From positions 496,001 through 560,000 of the forward strand of contig CANMOV010000001.1 in the NCBI GenBank assembly GCA_947499565.1: a stretch of 64,000 nt of DNA, given 5' to 3'. This stretch comes from an uncultured Croceitalea sp. (GTDB lineage: Bacteria; Bacteroidota; Bacteroidia; Flavobacteriales; Flavobacteriaceae). Positions 9,045 through 18,367 of the stretch are shown piece by piece; position 1 is the first letter of the stretch, and each line of letters opens with the position of its first letter. Both the position numbers and the translations under genes were made by a program. The notes under the pieces are model-generated. The model had not been told where the DNA came from, made no database searches, and saw only the letters and a program-made list of their open reading frames with translations.

Positions 9045-10298
9045 CTAATCGAGTGCCATTTTTTTGTTGTTTATGATACCGTAGACCACTCCTTTTAATT
9101 GCTTTCCTATGAATATGCTATTTTTTGAAGTTGACACTATACTGGAGCGTTCATAAGTATACGCTCCATCTGGATTAAAGAGGGTAAAACAAGCGGCTTC
9201 CCCTTCTTTCAATTCAGGACTTTTTATTCCAAAACGCTCTCTGCCCTTAGTCACTAATTGTATAGTTTCCTCAATTCCAAGTTCGGAATTTAAAGCTCCA
9301 AAAGCACTTTCTAGGCCAATACTTCCAAATTCCGCGTTGTCAAATTCTACACGTTTTTGTTCAATATCAATTGGGGTATGGTCTGCAGTTACAAAGTCAA
9401 TAGTTTTGTTTTGTAAACCTTTAAGCAAGGCTTTAGCATCCTTTTGGGTTCTTAAGGGTGGTTTTACTTTGTAGTTAGAATCGAAAGATTCCAATTCAGC
9501 ATCCGATAAAATCAGGTTATGTATAGCAACGCTTGCAGTTACATCCAAGCCTTTTTTCTTAGCTTCAGCTATAAGCTTAACGGAACCAGCGGTAGAAATC
9601 GTAGGAATATGTAATTTTCCACCTGTATATTCTAAAATATAGAGGTCTCGCGCTATTTGTAATTCTTCCGAAAGACCTGGGATTCCCTTTAGGCCTAATC
9701 TCGTTGACACTTCTCCTTCATTTACAGTGCCTTTCCCTTTAATTTGAAGCTCCTCGGGATATGATAAAACTAAACCATTAAAGTTCTGAGCATATAACAA
9801 TGCTATCTTTAAAAGGTTAGCATTTAGAGAACTCTTAAAATCATAAAATGCAACAGCTCCAGCATTTTGCATATCAAAAAGCTCAGCTAAGTGTTCACCA
9901 GTTCCTTTAGCCGTTAGATTACCTATTGGATACAAATTAGTGGCGAAATCTTTACTTCGCTCTTTTAAGAATACAATATCTGAACTCGTATCCGGAGTTG
10001 GTTTTGTATTAGGATTTAACACAAGGTCTGTAAAACCACTCTTTGCAGCAACTTGTAATCCATTGGAGATGGTTTCACGTTCTTCAAAACCAGGCTCACC
10101 AAAACTCACACTGCTATCGAACCACCCTAATGAAACATGGAGGTTATCGCGTTTAATCTCCTTTGTTCCTTTTGGGGAATTAATTTTAGATGCAATTTTT
10201 TGGATAATACCATCCTTAATAAGGATATCTCGTTTTTTTTGATGAATAGCAGGACTGTTAGAATCTATAATTGTAGCAGACCTTAGAAGTATATTCAT
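9045..10298 (-). CDS. Dihydroorotase-like protein, metal ligands lost
   Basis: The fold and length (417 residues) match type I dihydroorotase (PyrC), which closes the pyrimidine ring. The key residues are gone, however. Where active enzymes have DxHVHLREPG this protein has DSSVSFGEPG at 61-70, so both histidines are serine (63 and 65). The HCED-type histidine is absent, and TDHAPH is ADHTPI. The NPNTKP and LHIPTIS blocks survive. I infer a non-catalytic paralog, comparable to the inactive dihydroorotase-like subunits that hold aspartate transcarbamoylase together in some bacteria. Start 10298 is preferred over 10367 because it gives an ATGA overlap with the BatA gene. Confidence 0.85.
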   Translation of the reverse strand: MNILLRSATIIDSNSPAIHQKKRDILIKDGIIQKIASKINSPKGTKEIKRDNLHVSLGWFDSSVSFGEPGFEERETISNGLQVAAKSGFTDLVLNPNTKPTPDTSSDIVFLKERSKDFATNLYPIGNLTAKGTGEHLAELFDMQNAGAVAFYDFKSSLNANLLKIALLYAQNFNGLVLSYPEELQIKGKGTVNEGEVSTRLGLKGIPGLSEELQIARDLYILEYTGGKLHIPTISTAGSVKLIAEAKKKGLDVTASVAIHNLILSDAELESFDSNYKVKPPLRTQKDAKALLKGLQNKTIDFVTADHTPIDIEQKRVEFDNAEFGSIGLESAFGALNSELGIEETIQLVTKGRERFGIKSPELKEGEAACFTLFNPDGAYTYERSSIVSTSKNSIFIGKQLKGVVYGIINNKKMALD

Positions 10299-12217
10299 GC
10301 AAGAAATTTTTGTATCAGCACTTCCACTAAAGCGAAGACCATTGCAAAAATAATAAACCATTTCCAATATTGCGTAATGGAGTTGTCTTTAGCCAATTTT
10401 TCAAATACTTGTGGAATACTATTTTTTACTGTTGATGCTTTAAAATCAGCTATAGTTTGATAGCGCAAAACACTTTCTCCTCTTGGAAAATTAAAACTTA
10501 GATTTTTTAAAGTATCGCTAGCATTCATTAAGCTATATATACCAGCAGCTTCAGGATTATCTGTAAATGTTAGACTTACCTTGTTAGAAAAGGATTGCTG
10601 TAGCGGGATAAACTCAATACCAGGCTTTGTAACTTTTAAAACACGGTCTTTCTCAATTTTTTTAGCAACTTCTATAGTGGTATTTTTACCAATTATCGTG
10701 TATAATTCTGGTGATTTAAGGCTATTCACCCCTATGTTATAAAAAGTAGGTACAATTAGAGGGGCATTTTTAAAATTCGAATTCTTTTCGTCCAAAGCAG
10801 CTGTAAATAAGTATACATTATTACCACCTATTAGAAAAGGAGCACCATTTGCCAAAGAAAGAATTTTAGCGTTATTAGAATTAATTTCCCAGTAGCTTTT
10901 TACTTGTGGATAGTCAAAATTTGACACCCTTTTTTCAAACACATTTTCAAACAATGGATGATCAAAAGCGATAGCAGTTATCTTTTGCCCTTGTTCATTT
11001 TTAGCAGTAAGTTTGAGCCCTAAAAGACTAGATAATAGTATGTTATAGGTGTTTATATTTGTTTGAGTTGATGGTATTATAACTACACTTCCACCTTTTT
11101 GATGAAAAGCATTTAATACAGTCTGTAAACTTGTTGGTATTTCCGAAAGGCCATTAAGAATAACTAAGTTTTTAGAGTCTATTTCGCTATAATTCAAATT
11201 TTTAAGTTCAAAATTCTGTAAATCGAATTCTTCTTCTGTAAAAATTCTACCAAGAAAATTCGCGTCTGGCTCACTTATGGCTAATACTTTTATCTTATCC
11301 TTTTTATCAATATTAAAATAGAAGTTATTGTCATAGTTTAGGCCATCATCTGTTATTGATACGCGTCCTTTAATAGCTTCATTTTTTGATAAGGAAATAG
11401 GAATTGTAGTTTTTTGACCGGGATTGTAGTCCACCGCAGCTTTTGCAATAAGCTCACTCTCATTAAATATAGAAATTGGGATGCTTTCATCTTCAGATAT
11501 CCCTGAGACTACAATATTTAATTCAATTTGGTCTTTTTTAGTATTACTTAGAAATAGAGAATCTATCGAAATATTAGTGGTATTGTCCGGTTTTAAATCT
11601 ACAAGATGTATGAGAATATCTTGAATTGAATCTCTAGACGGTTTTCCTAATTGTTCTTGAAAGTCTGAAATTAAAATTAAATTTTTCTGTGTCGCTGAAC
11701 TGTTTGAGAAAAGTGTTTTCGCTTTTAATGAAATTTCATTGTAAGTAAGCTGTTTTGAACCATAGTCAAGCGTCAAAAGCTTATTTTGAATACTCTTAAG
11801 TTCTATATCCTTATAGGTTTTTGTATTGGTGAAGAGACTAAAGCTAGATTCATCTGGAATGGATTTCACCAAATCTTGTACCGCCTCTTCTAGCAGTGTA
11901 AAGCCATCTTTTTTAGCTTGCATACTAAACGAATCATCCAAATAAATAACAGTTTCTTTTTCTTGTAAGGCACTGTTCTTTGCAAAGAATGGTTGTGCAA
12001 AAGCAATAACTAAGCAGGCTAGTACTAGTAATCTCGAAAGCAGAAGAAGCCATTTTTTTAGACGATTACTTTTCCGAGATTCAGATATCACTTTCTGTAG
12101 CATTGCCACATTAGTGAATGGTGTTTTTTTAAAGCGTCTTAGTTGAAAAAGGTGAACAATGATAGGAATAAGAAGAAAAAAAAGAGCCCAAAGGATTTCT
12201 GGATGTTTAAACTGCAT
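10295..12217 (-). CDS. BatA-domain / von Willebrand A membrane protein
   Basis: The 640-residue protein begins with the BatA (aerotolerance N-terminal) domain: FKHPEILWALFFLLIPIIVHLF, a basic stretch and a second membrane helix around 58-80. A VWA-like domain follows, with a DDSFSM metal site (about 94-99). A long periplasmic portion precedes a final membrane helix (about 618-638). It is the first gene of a five-gene leftward operon; its stop overlaps the start of the dihydroorotase-like gene. From memory this pairing recurs in Flavobacteriaceae. Cellular role not established. Confidence 0.87.
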   Translation of the reverse strand: MQFKHPEILWALFFLLIPIIVHLFQLRRFKKTPFTNVAMLQKVISESRKSNRLKKWLLLLSRLLVLACLVIAFAQPFFAKNSALQEKETVIYLDDSFSMQAKKDGFTLLEEAVQDLVKSIPDESSFSLFTNTKTYKDIELKSIQNKLLTLDYGSKQLTYNEISLKAKTLFSNSSATQKNLILISDFQEQLGKPSRDSIQDILIHLVDLKPDNTTNISIDSLFLSNTKKDQIELNIVVSGISEDESIPISIFNESELIAKAAVDYNPGQKTTIPISLSKNEAIKGRVSITDDGLNYDNNFYFNIDKKDKIKVLAISEPDANFLGRIFTEEEFDLQNFELKNLNYSEIDSKNLVILNGLSEIPTSLQTVLNAFHQKGGSVVIIPSTQTNINTYNILLSSLLGLKLTAKNEQGQKITAIAFDHPLFENVFEKRVSNFDYPQVKSYWEINSNNAKILSLANGAPFLIGGNNVYLFTAALDEKNSNFKNAPLIVPTFYNIGVNSLKSPELYTIIGKNTTIEVAKKIEKDRVLKVTKPGIEFIPLQQSFSNKVSLTFTDNPEAAGIYSLMNASDTLKNLSFNFPRGESVLRYQTIADFKASTVKNSIPQVFEKLAKDNSITQYWKWFIIFAMVFALVEVLIQKFLA

Positions 12218-12395
12218 TCCTAAAATTGATTCCGTAAATATACTGTTTTAATGAGTTTATGGAATTACAACTAGTTGTTAAGAGTTTGGTAATTTTGCTT
12301 AAGCATCAAGATTTAGGTAAGCTAACCCTTGCTTAGAAATAAAAGATGAATTTCCTTCTAGAGTCCGTGTCTCAGCTCCATTGTTGATTACTAAT

Positions 12396-13403
12396 CTAGC
12401 AAAAGAAGAAATAATCTATTGAGGACCGCTGTTTTAATCCTTGTAAATAAGATGTAATCTCTTTCTGAGCTGTTTCATTGGCAACAGTAACAATACTTTG
12501 CGGCTTTCTTAAATTTTCCAACTTAGAAAAGTGAAATAACTCTTGACCGTATATTTTCTTATTTATTTTATTGGGATTATCACATAGCCATATAAAATTG
12601 ATATTTCTTTCTAGGAGCCCTCTTGCAATTTTTTTGCCTTTAAACCCAGCACCCCAAACAACTAATGGTCTTTTAGAACTAAAGTCCAAACTTAGAAAGT
12701 AATGTAGTTTAATATCTAAGAAATAATTTTGGGCATAATGCTCATGTGTTCTGGATGTGCGTGTATCATAATCTCGCCATAACAATAGGATTTCATCACA
12801 GGGAAGTATTTTTAGCTTGTTTTTATAGAATCTGAACGTGAGATCATAATCTTCCGGATAACGGTTGGATTGGAATCCTCCGCAGTTATCAAAATCTTCT
12901 CGATAAACCATCCAACAGGGTGAAGGAATAACGCATTCCTTATAAATTTCAGAATAGTTAGTACCCAAAGCAGTTAATCCATTAAGCCATTTTTCATAAC
13001 GTGAGTATCCGTCGCTTATTCCGCGGTCAGAAAAATACCGAACTTGACCAACCGAGACATTTCCTTTCCCATGTTTCAATAATAAATCGATCATTACTTG
13101 TAATCGATTTGGTTTCATAATATCATCAGAGTCCATTCTGGTAATAAAACTTCCTTTGCTTTTTGAGTAAGCCATTTGTAAGGCTGGTATTATCCCAGTT
13201 CCGTTATTAGAAAAGACTTTAATCCTAGAATCCTGTTTTGCAAAAGATTCAACTACACTAAGGCTATTGTCTGAAGCATGGTCATTAATGGCAATAACCT
13301 CCCAATTCTTGTAGGATTGGACTAAAATAGAGTTAAGGCATTCGGTTAAATATTGAGCAGTGTTTTTAAATGGAATAACAATACTAACTAAACCCTTGTG
13401 CAT
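12396..13403 (-). CDS. Family 2 glycosyltransferase with extra C-terminal nucleotide-binding-like domain
   Basis: Residues 1-230 are a GT-A fold glycosyltransferase: SIVIPFKN at the N-terminus, INDHASDNS for nucleotide binding, and the metal-binding RMDSDD with Asp91/93/94. Residues about 245-335 are not part of the GT2 domain; they start LVVWGAGFKGKKIA, a glycine-rich Rossmann-like motif, and end in FFFC. Last gene of a tight leftward trio, 3 bp after the beta-propeller gene. Likely role: transfer of a sugar to a surface glycan. Donor and acceptor unknown. Confidence 0.87.
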   Translation of the reverse strand: MHKGLVSIVIPFKNTAQYLTECLNSILVQSYKNWEVIAINDHASDNSLSVVESFAKQDSRIKVFSNNGTGIIPALQMAYSKSKGSFITRMDSDDIMKPNRLQVMIDLLLKHGKGNVSVGQVRYFSDRGISDGYSRYEKWLNGLTALGTNYSEIYKECVIPSPCWMVYREDFDNCGGFQSNRYPEDYDLTFRFYKNKLKILPCDEILLLWRDYDTRTSRTHEHYAQNYFLDIKLHYFLSLDFSSKRPLVVWGAGFKGKKIARGLLERNINFIWLCDNPNKINKKIYGQELFHFSKLENLRKPQSIVTVANETAQKEITSYLQGLKQRSSIDYFFFC

Positions 13404-13406
13404 TTG

Positions 13407-14330
13407 TTATTGTTTCAAATCTATGGAAGCTTTATAAATTCTGCTATTTCCGTTCTCGTAGCTATGTAAGAAGTTTTTTAGCGCTCCTAGATTTTTAAAG
13501 TCTTTGTTAGCACCCTTAGTTCTTCTACTTGTAAAATATAAAGTGTTGGTTGTTTCATCAACAAATGGACAATAATCCATAAACTTAGAATTAATAGCTT
13601 TTGGTAGAGGTGTAGCTTTTGACCAAGCATCTCCATTTTTATAACTTATATAAATATCGCCACTACCTTGACCATCCTCTCTATTGTACCCTCCAAATAA
13701 GAGATATGATTCATCTTTTGAAATGTAGGCATTGTATTCAAATCCTTCAGAATTTATATTCTCACTTAATGAAATGGGTGCACGATATGAATTATTCGAG
13801 AATTCACTAAAGAAGATATCATCTCTACCAATAGCTTTAGGGTTGTCACTTGTAAAATAAAGGTTCCCATTTGCAGCAATTGCCGGATAAAATTCATTGT
13901 GCTCCGTGTTTATAGGAGCACCAATGTTCTTGGGTTTAGACCATTCTTTGGATGGGTTTTCGCGTTCAACGAACCAAATATCAAAATCTTTACTCCCAGA
14001 GATAGTGTCCGATAACTGCCTATCTGAAACAAAATACAATCGTAATCCATCGGGAGAAAGAAATGGTTCTAAGTCTTTATGTTTTCCTGAAAAACTTGCA
14101 ATGGTTGGTGTTCCCCATTCTTTAGTATTCTTCACAGATTTACATATAACAGATATATTTTCTGTTTGTGATTGAATGCTGAAATATGCCTCATCGCCAC
14201 TTTGATTTATTGTGAAATCTCTAACCTTATCAAATTCATTTAATATGGAAAAAGCGGGAGATACCTTTACATTTTGTTGTCCAAAACAGATACAGCCAAA
14301 TAGAATGATTATTAAATTAATGTTTTTCAT
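13407..14330 (-). CDS. Exported PD40 beta-propeller protein
   Basis: A signal peptide (MKNINLIIILFGCICFGQ) leads into a 285-residue domain with repeated blades of the PD40/TolB type: FLSPDGLRLYFVSDR, YPAIAANGNLYFTSDN and CPFVDETTNTLYFTSRR, each strand followed by a DIWF/DIFF/DIYIS strand. Such propellers usually bind peptides or glycans outside the cytoplasm. The ATG overlaps the stop of the SGNH gene (ATGA), so the two are coupled. Confidence 0.85.
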   Translation of the reverse strand: MKNINLIIILFGCICFGQQNVKVSPAFSILNEFDKVRDFTINQSGDEAYFSIQSQTENISVICKSVKNTKEWGTPTIASFSGKHKDLEPFLSPDGLRLYFVSDRQLSDTISGSKDFDIWFVERENPSKEWSKPKNIGAPINTEHNEFYPAIAANGNLYFTSDNPKAIGRDDIFFSEFSNNSYRAPISLSENINSEGFEYNAYISKDESYLLFGGYNREDGQGSGDIYISYKNGDAWSKATPLPKAINSKFMDYCPFVDETTNTLYFTSRRTKGANKDFKNLGALKNFLHSYENGNSRIYKASIDLKQ

Positions 14331-15007
14331 TTTTGTTTATTCAGTACCTTTTTTATGGATTGTTTCGCTAACTTTTCCATAATATCATACCCCTCTTTTG
14401 TTAGGTGTACTTCATCCGTTGTAAGTTTTGAAGGCAAACCATTTCTATCATCAGCCATAGCAGCAAAGTAATCCAAATATTGAACTCCTTTTTCTTCTGC
14501 CATGTTTTTTAGCATCAAATTCAATTTTGGAATCTTAATGTTTGGTGCTAAGCCAGGTCTCCATGGATAATCATAAGCAGGCAAGACAGAACAGACAATA
14601 GGAAAAATTCCATTAGCTTCAGCTATTTCAACCATTGAAAGAATATTATCCCTAATTTCCTCAAGTGTCATTGGACCGGTATTCCCTGCAATATCATTTG
14701 TGCCTGCGAGAATAAGAACCACTTTTGGTTTTAATTGAATTACGTCTTGTCTAAAACGCAGTAACATTTGTGGCGTAGTTTGCCCACCAATCCCTCGATT
14801 GATATAAGATGGGTTTTCAAAAAAAGATTTTGTCCAACCTTCTGTAATAGAATTCCCCATAAAGACTACTCGCTTTTCGTCTCCAGGTAGGGCTAGTAAT
14901 TCTTCATTAGCAGTTTTGTATTTAGTTAGGTTAGCCCAATCTTGAGCAGTAGATTTTTTTAAGAAGGCGAATAAACTTAGCAGCACCAATATTTTTATTT
15001 TGAACAT
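14327..15007 (-). CDS. Exported SGNH/GDSL-family hydrolase
   Basis: A signal peptide (residues 1-21, ending STAQ) precedes an SGNH hydrolase with all four blocks: FMGNSITEGW with nucleophile Ser53, GIGGQTTPQ with the oxyanion glycine, ILAGTNDIAG with the asparagine, and DEVHLTKEGY with the Asp/His pair. At 226 residues this is a lipase/acylhydrolase-like esterase, probably periplasmic. First gene of the trio with the propeller and glycosyltransferase, which suggests removal of acyl groups from a glycan or lipid, though the substrate is not determinable. Confidence 0.9.
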   Translation of the reverse strand: MFKIKILVLLSLFAFLKKSTAQDWANLTKYKTANEELLALPGDEKRVVFMGNSITEGWTKSFFENPSYINRGIGGQTTPQMLLRFRQDVIQLKPKVVLILAGTNDIAGNTGPMTLEEIRDNILSMVEIAEANGIFPIVCSVLPAYDYPWRPGLAPNIKIPKLNLMLKNMAEEKGVQYLDYFAAMADDRNGLPSKLTTDEVHLTKEGYDIMEKLAKQSIKKVLNKQK

Positions 15008-15031
15008 AAATATTCTGATTAAAACAAATAG

Positions 15032-15604
15032 TTAATTTTTAGGAGGACTAATCATTATATGCGCTCTATGCGTACCGGGATTCATTAACCAGGCATGCCC
15101 AGGTGGAGTAGGAGTAGTAGGTAATCCGGTAGTTTCCCCAGTAGCAAAAGGGACGTAAAAAACATATCTAACATACCCATTTTCTATTTCCTTGGTTTCT
15201 TTATTAACTTCACCAGTGAAAACACAAAGTGTGGTTTTATCTGGTATTTTTAGCTTACCGGATTTTACTTCTGCTTCACGAATGTCAAAAATTTCTTGAA
15301 ATTCTTTTCCTTGCGCTTTTAAGGCCCTTCCTCTTGCCATAAATTCATCAAGACCCTTATGATATGCAGCTGTAGAAAAATTAGTTTTCTTTGGATCTGA
15401 AGCCAAAGCAATATAGTCATTTGTCCCTTCCCGTAGGGTTGTAAAGTTACCATCGGAATCATATCCATAGATTTTAGCTCCTTCCTTATAATCTTGTGGA
15501 ACAGCCATTATTGCCGTTTTAATTTGCCACTCTTTTGGTGGGACTTCTTGACCAAACAAGACAGAACTGGATGTTAAAACTATTATTAGGAGTAGATTCT
15601 TCAT
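15032..15604 (-). CDS. Exported protein of unknown function
   Basis: A 190-residue protein with a signal peptide (MKNLLLIIVLTSSSVLFGQ). I do not recognise the mature domain, which has a central charged helix (FMARGRALKAQGKEFQEIFD) and a proline-rich stretch GLPTTPTPPGHAW before a His-containing C-terminus. The frame extends upstream to 15697 inside the S10 peptidase gene, but the signal peptide fixes the start at 15604, 10 bp after the peptidase stop. Probably cotranscribed with the peptidase. Confidence 0.72.
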   Translation of the reverse strand: MKNLLLIIVLTSSSVLFGQEVPPKEWQIKTAIMAVPQDYKEGAKIYGYDSDGNFTTLREGTNDYIALASDPKKTNFSTAAYHKGLDEFMARGRALKAQGKEFQEIFDIREAEVKSGKLKIPDKTTLCVFTGEVNKETKEIENGYVRYVFYVPFATGETTGLPTTPTPPGHAWLMNPGTHRAHIMISPPKN

Positions 15605-15614
15605 GATTGCAATT

Positions 15615-17102
15615 TTAGTATTTGGCACTCTTACCAGTATTGGCGGTTCTTTTAATAAAAGCTCTAATGTCATCGTTAGCTTTTTGTAAATCTTCACGCC
15701 TTAAGTACATCATGTGTCCTGAGCGATAGCCTTTAAATTCGAATCTATCCTTCATACGACCGCTTGGGTCCACCTGCCACATGGTGTATTTTGCATTAAA
15801 ATACGTAGTAGCACCATCATAGTATCCGGATTGCACTAAAACATTTAGATATGGGTTTTGTGCCATCGCTTGCCGTAAATTATCTCGTGTATTATCATTT
15901 TCATTGTTCCAAGGGCGAACAGGACCAAACATATTGTATTTTATATCTGTTTTAAAGTTTAATTCCTCTTGCAGGTAATAGTTTATTGCTGGAGTAAAAC
16001 TGTGCAGCCATGAAGTAAGTTCTGAGTTATAATCTGGCCTTGTTCCAATCGCTTTTTTGTCAATACCTGTATAACGACTGTCTAAACGACCAACGGTAAA
16101 ATCACCTTTATCCTTCAATAAGTTTTTCCAGAAAAATGCTGTAGGCACATCAAGATTATGATCCAAAATATCTTCTTGTTTTAATCCCGAATAAAATGCC
16201 ATTTTTTCAGCTGTTTTGTTCTTTTCTGCATCTGAAATAAACCCGCCTTTTGCAATAGCAGGGATTAAAGTATTAATAGTATAAGCCTCTGATTCTGGAA
16301 GTATCTCTAGTAAATCTTTGTTTTGCAGTTCTGGTGGCAAAGCCTTGTGGTGCCATGCAGCAGCGGTAAAGTATGGGAGATTTAAAGCACTAGAAACTGG
16401 TCCGCCAACTCGTATTACTTTATAATCCGCAGGTGATACCATAATCACCCCATTTAAATACATCCACTGTTGATTTTGGAGGGCTAATGAAAGCCCCATT
16501 ACCCTTGTTCCTCCATAACTTTCACCAACAATATACTTTGGAGAGCGCCACCTATTATTTCTTGTTACAAAGGTGTTTAACCATTCTGCCAAATATTTTA
16601 TATCTGCATTAATACCAAAAAACTTATCACGGTCCACATCTTTACCCGTTTCTGGAATTGTTCTAGAATATCCAGTATTTGCTGGGTTTACATAAACAAT
16701 GTCGGTTACGTCTAGAACCGAAAATGGATTTGCCTTTACACCATATGGTTGTACCGGGAAGCCTTCATCATCTATTTTAAGCACTTTGGGTCCAGTGTAT
16801 GCCAAGTGCATCCATACAGAACCTGAACCAGGCCCACCATTAAAAGAAATTAATAGTGGTCTGTTGGCTCTATTTTTAATATTATTTCTTGTGTAATAAG
16901 TGTAATGTAATGAAGCTATTGGTTTTCCCATTTCATCCCAGACAGGTTGCGTTCCCGTTGTGGCAGTATAGCTAAAGCTAGCACCATTTATGGTAGCGTT
17001 ATGCTGTGTAGTGATTGTAGTATCTATAGGTAACTTACGTTCCTGCGAAAACCCGAAAGCGATAAAGCCTAAAAAGGCTAAAATTAAAATTGATTTTTTC
17101 AT
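15615..17102 (-). CDS. Serine carboxypeptidase, peptidase family S10
   Basis: Secreted enzyme with a signal peptide (1-19). S10 hallmarks are present: FNGGPGSGSVWMHL for the oxyanion hole (about 87-100), GESYGGTR with nucleophile Ser195, and a C-terminal YRSGHMMYL with the catalytic His. The catalytic Asp should lie in the late VQSGYYDGATTY segment. 495 residues is normal. It would remove C-terminal residues from peptides outside the cytoplasm. Transcribed leftward, with an exported protein right behind it. Confidence 0.92.
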   Translation of the reverse strand: MKKSILILAFLGFIAFGFSQERKLPIDTTITTQHNATINGASFSYTATTGTQPVWDEMGKPIASLHYTYYTRNNIKNRANRPLLISFNGGPGSGSVWMHLAYTGPKVLKIDDEGFPVQPYGVKANPFSVLDVTDIVYVNPANTGYSRTIPETGKDVDRDKFFGINADIKYLAEWLNTFVTRNNRWRSPKYIVGESYGGTRVMGLSLALQNQQWMYLNGVIMVSPADYKVIRVGGPVSSALNLPYFTAAAWHHKALPPELQNKDLLEILPESEAYTINTLIPAIAKGGFISDAEKNKTAEKMAFYSGLKQEDILDHNLDVPTAFFWKNLLKDKGDFTVGRLDSRYTGIDKKAIGTRPDYNSELTSWLHSFTPAINYYLQEELNFKTDIKYNMFGPVRPWNNENDNTRDNLRQAMAQNPYLNVLVQSGYYDGATTYFNAKYTMWQVDPSGRMKDRFEFKGYRSGHMMYLRREDLQKANDDIRAFIKRTANTGKSAKY

Positions 17103-17215
17103 TTGCTTGGTTGTGAATGGACGATTTCTAAAAATAAGAATTTTGAGCTAGAAACACTCTAATTAATATGAGCTGTATTTCATTTTCATATCTTTAAAAG
17201 AAGAAATTCATCATC

Positions 17216-18352
17216 ATGAAAAAAATAACAAGAAGGGATTTTAATACTACTTTGGTAAAGGGAATAGGGGCTTCAGCCTTAGTCGCTAATGCCCCAATTG
17301 CTTGTGCAATGGGAACTAGCCAAGAAAGGAAAAAACTTGGAATTGCACTTGTGGGACTGGGCGGTTATAGCACCTATCAGTTAGCTCCAGCATTGTTGGA
17401 TACACAACACTGTTATTTAGCAGGTATCGTTACGGGTACTCCACAGAAAGAAAACCTATGGGCTACAAAATATAGTATACCTCAGAAGAATATCTATAAT
17501 TATGAAAATTTCGATGCTATAAAGGATAATAAGGAGATTGATGTAGTTTATGTAGTTCTTCCAAATGCTATGCATGCAGATTTTTCTATCAGGGCTGCCA
17601 AAGCGGGAAAACATGTAATTTGTGAAAAGCCAATGGCAATGAATGTAGAAGAGTGTGATGCTATAATAGCTGCTTGTATAAAGAACAATGTAAAACTTGG
17701 AATCGGTTATCGCCTGCATTCAGAACCTTATACGCAAGAAGTAAAGCGATTTGTAAAAGAAAAAACCTTTGGAAAGATTAGATATATTTCTGCAGATGCG
17801 GGTTATTATTCTGGCAGTAATCCCGGACAATGGCGACTGGATAAAAAGCTGTCTGGTGGTGGTGCTTTAGTGAATATGGGTGTTTATGCAATTCAAAGTC
17901 TTATCTATGGAACAGGAGAAAACCCGATTTCTGTTTCAGCTCAAGAGTATAGTACAAGGCCAGAATATTTTAAGGATACCGATGAAACTATTACGGCACA
18001 GTTTGAATTTGAAAGTGGGGTAGTGGGGACCATAATGACTTCTCATAATGTTAGTGCAAACCGGTTGCATGCAAAATGTGAAAGAGGTTGGTTTGAATTA
18101 GATCCAGCTAGCACCTATATTCCCTTAGCTGGTAGAACATCAAGAGGGCCATTAAATTTTAAGCAAGAAAGCCAGCAAAAACTACAAATGGATGATTTTG
18201 CCAAACACGTTCTTTTTGATGCTCCAAATTTGGTGCCTGGAGAAATGGGGAAAAGGGATATGATGCTAGTAGAAGCTATTTATAAATCCATATCTGAAGG
18301 TGGAAAAAAACAAACTTTAAATTTTGCGCCAAAATTTGGTTTTGGAAGTTAG
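17216..18352 (+). CDS. Gfo/Idh/MocA family oxidoreductase with twin-arginine signal
   Basis: The N-terminus KKITRRDFNTTLVKGIGA is a Tat signal (Arg6-Arg7), so the folded, cofactor-loaded enzyme is probably exported. A Rossmann domain follows with GIALVGLGGYS (about 42-52), then VYVVLPNAMHA and CEKPMAMN with the conserved Glu-Lys-Pro of the family, then a C-terminal alpha/beta domain. It resembles glucose-fructose oxidoreductase and other periplasmic sugar dehydrogenases. Substrate unknown. Single gene, convergent with TIGR02757. Confidence 0.9.
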   Translation: MKKITRRDFNTTLVKGIGASALVANAPIACAMGTSQERKKLGIALVGLGGYSTYQLAPALLDTQHCYLAGIVTGTPQKENLWATKYSIPQKNIYNYENFDAIKDNKEIDVVYVVLPNAMHADFSIRAAKAGKHVICEKPMAMNVEECDAIIAACIKNNVKLGIGYRLHSEPYTQEVKRFVKEKTFGKIRYISADAGYYSGSNPGQWRLDKKLSGGGALVNMGVYAIQSLIYGTGENPISVSAQEYSTRPEYFKDTDETITAQFEFESGVVGTIMTSHNVSANRLHAKCERGWFELDPASTYIPLAGRTSRGPLNFKQESQQKLQMDDFAKHVLFDAPNLVPGEMGKRDMMLVEAIYKSISEGGKKQTLNFAPKFGFGS

Positions 18353-18367
18353 AAAATAAACCCCTGT

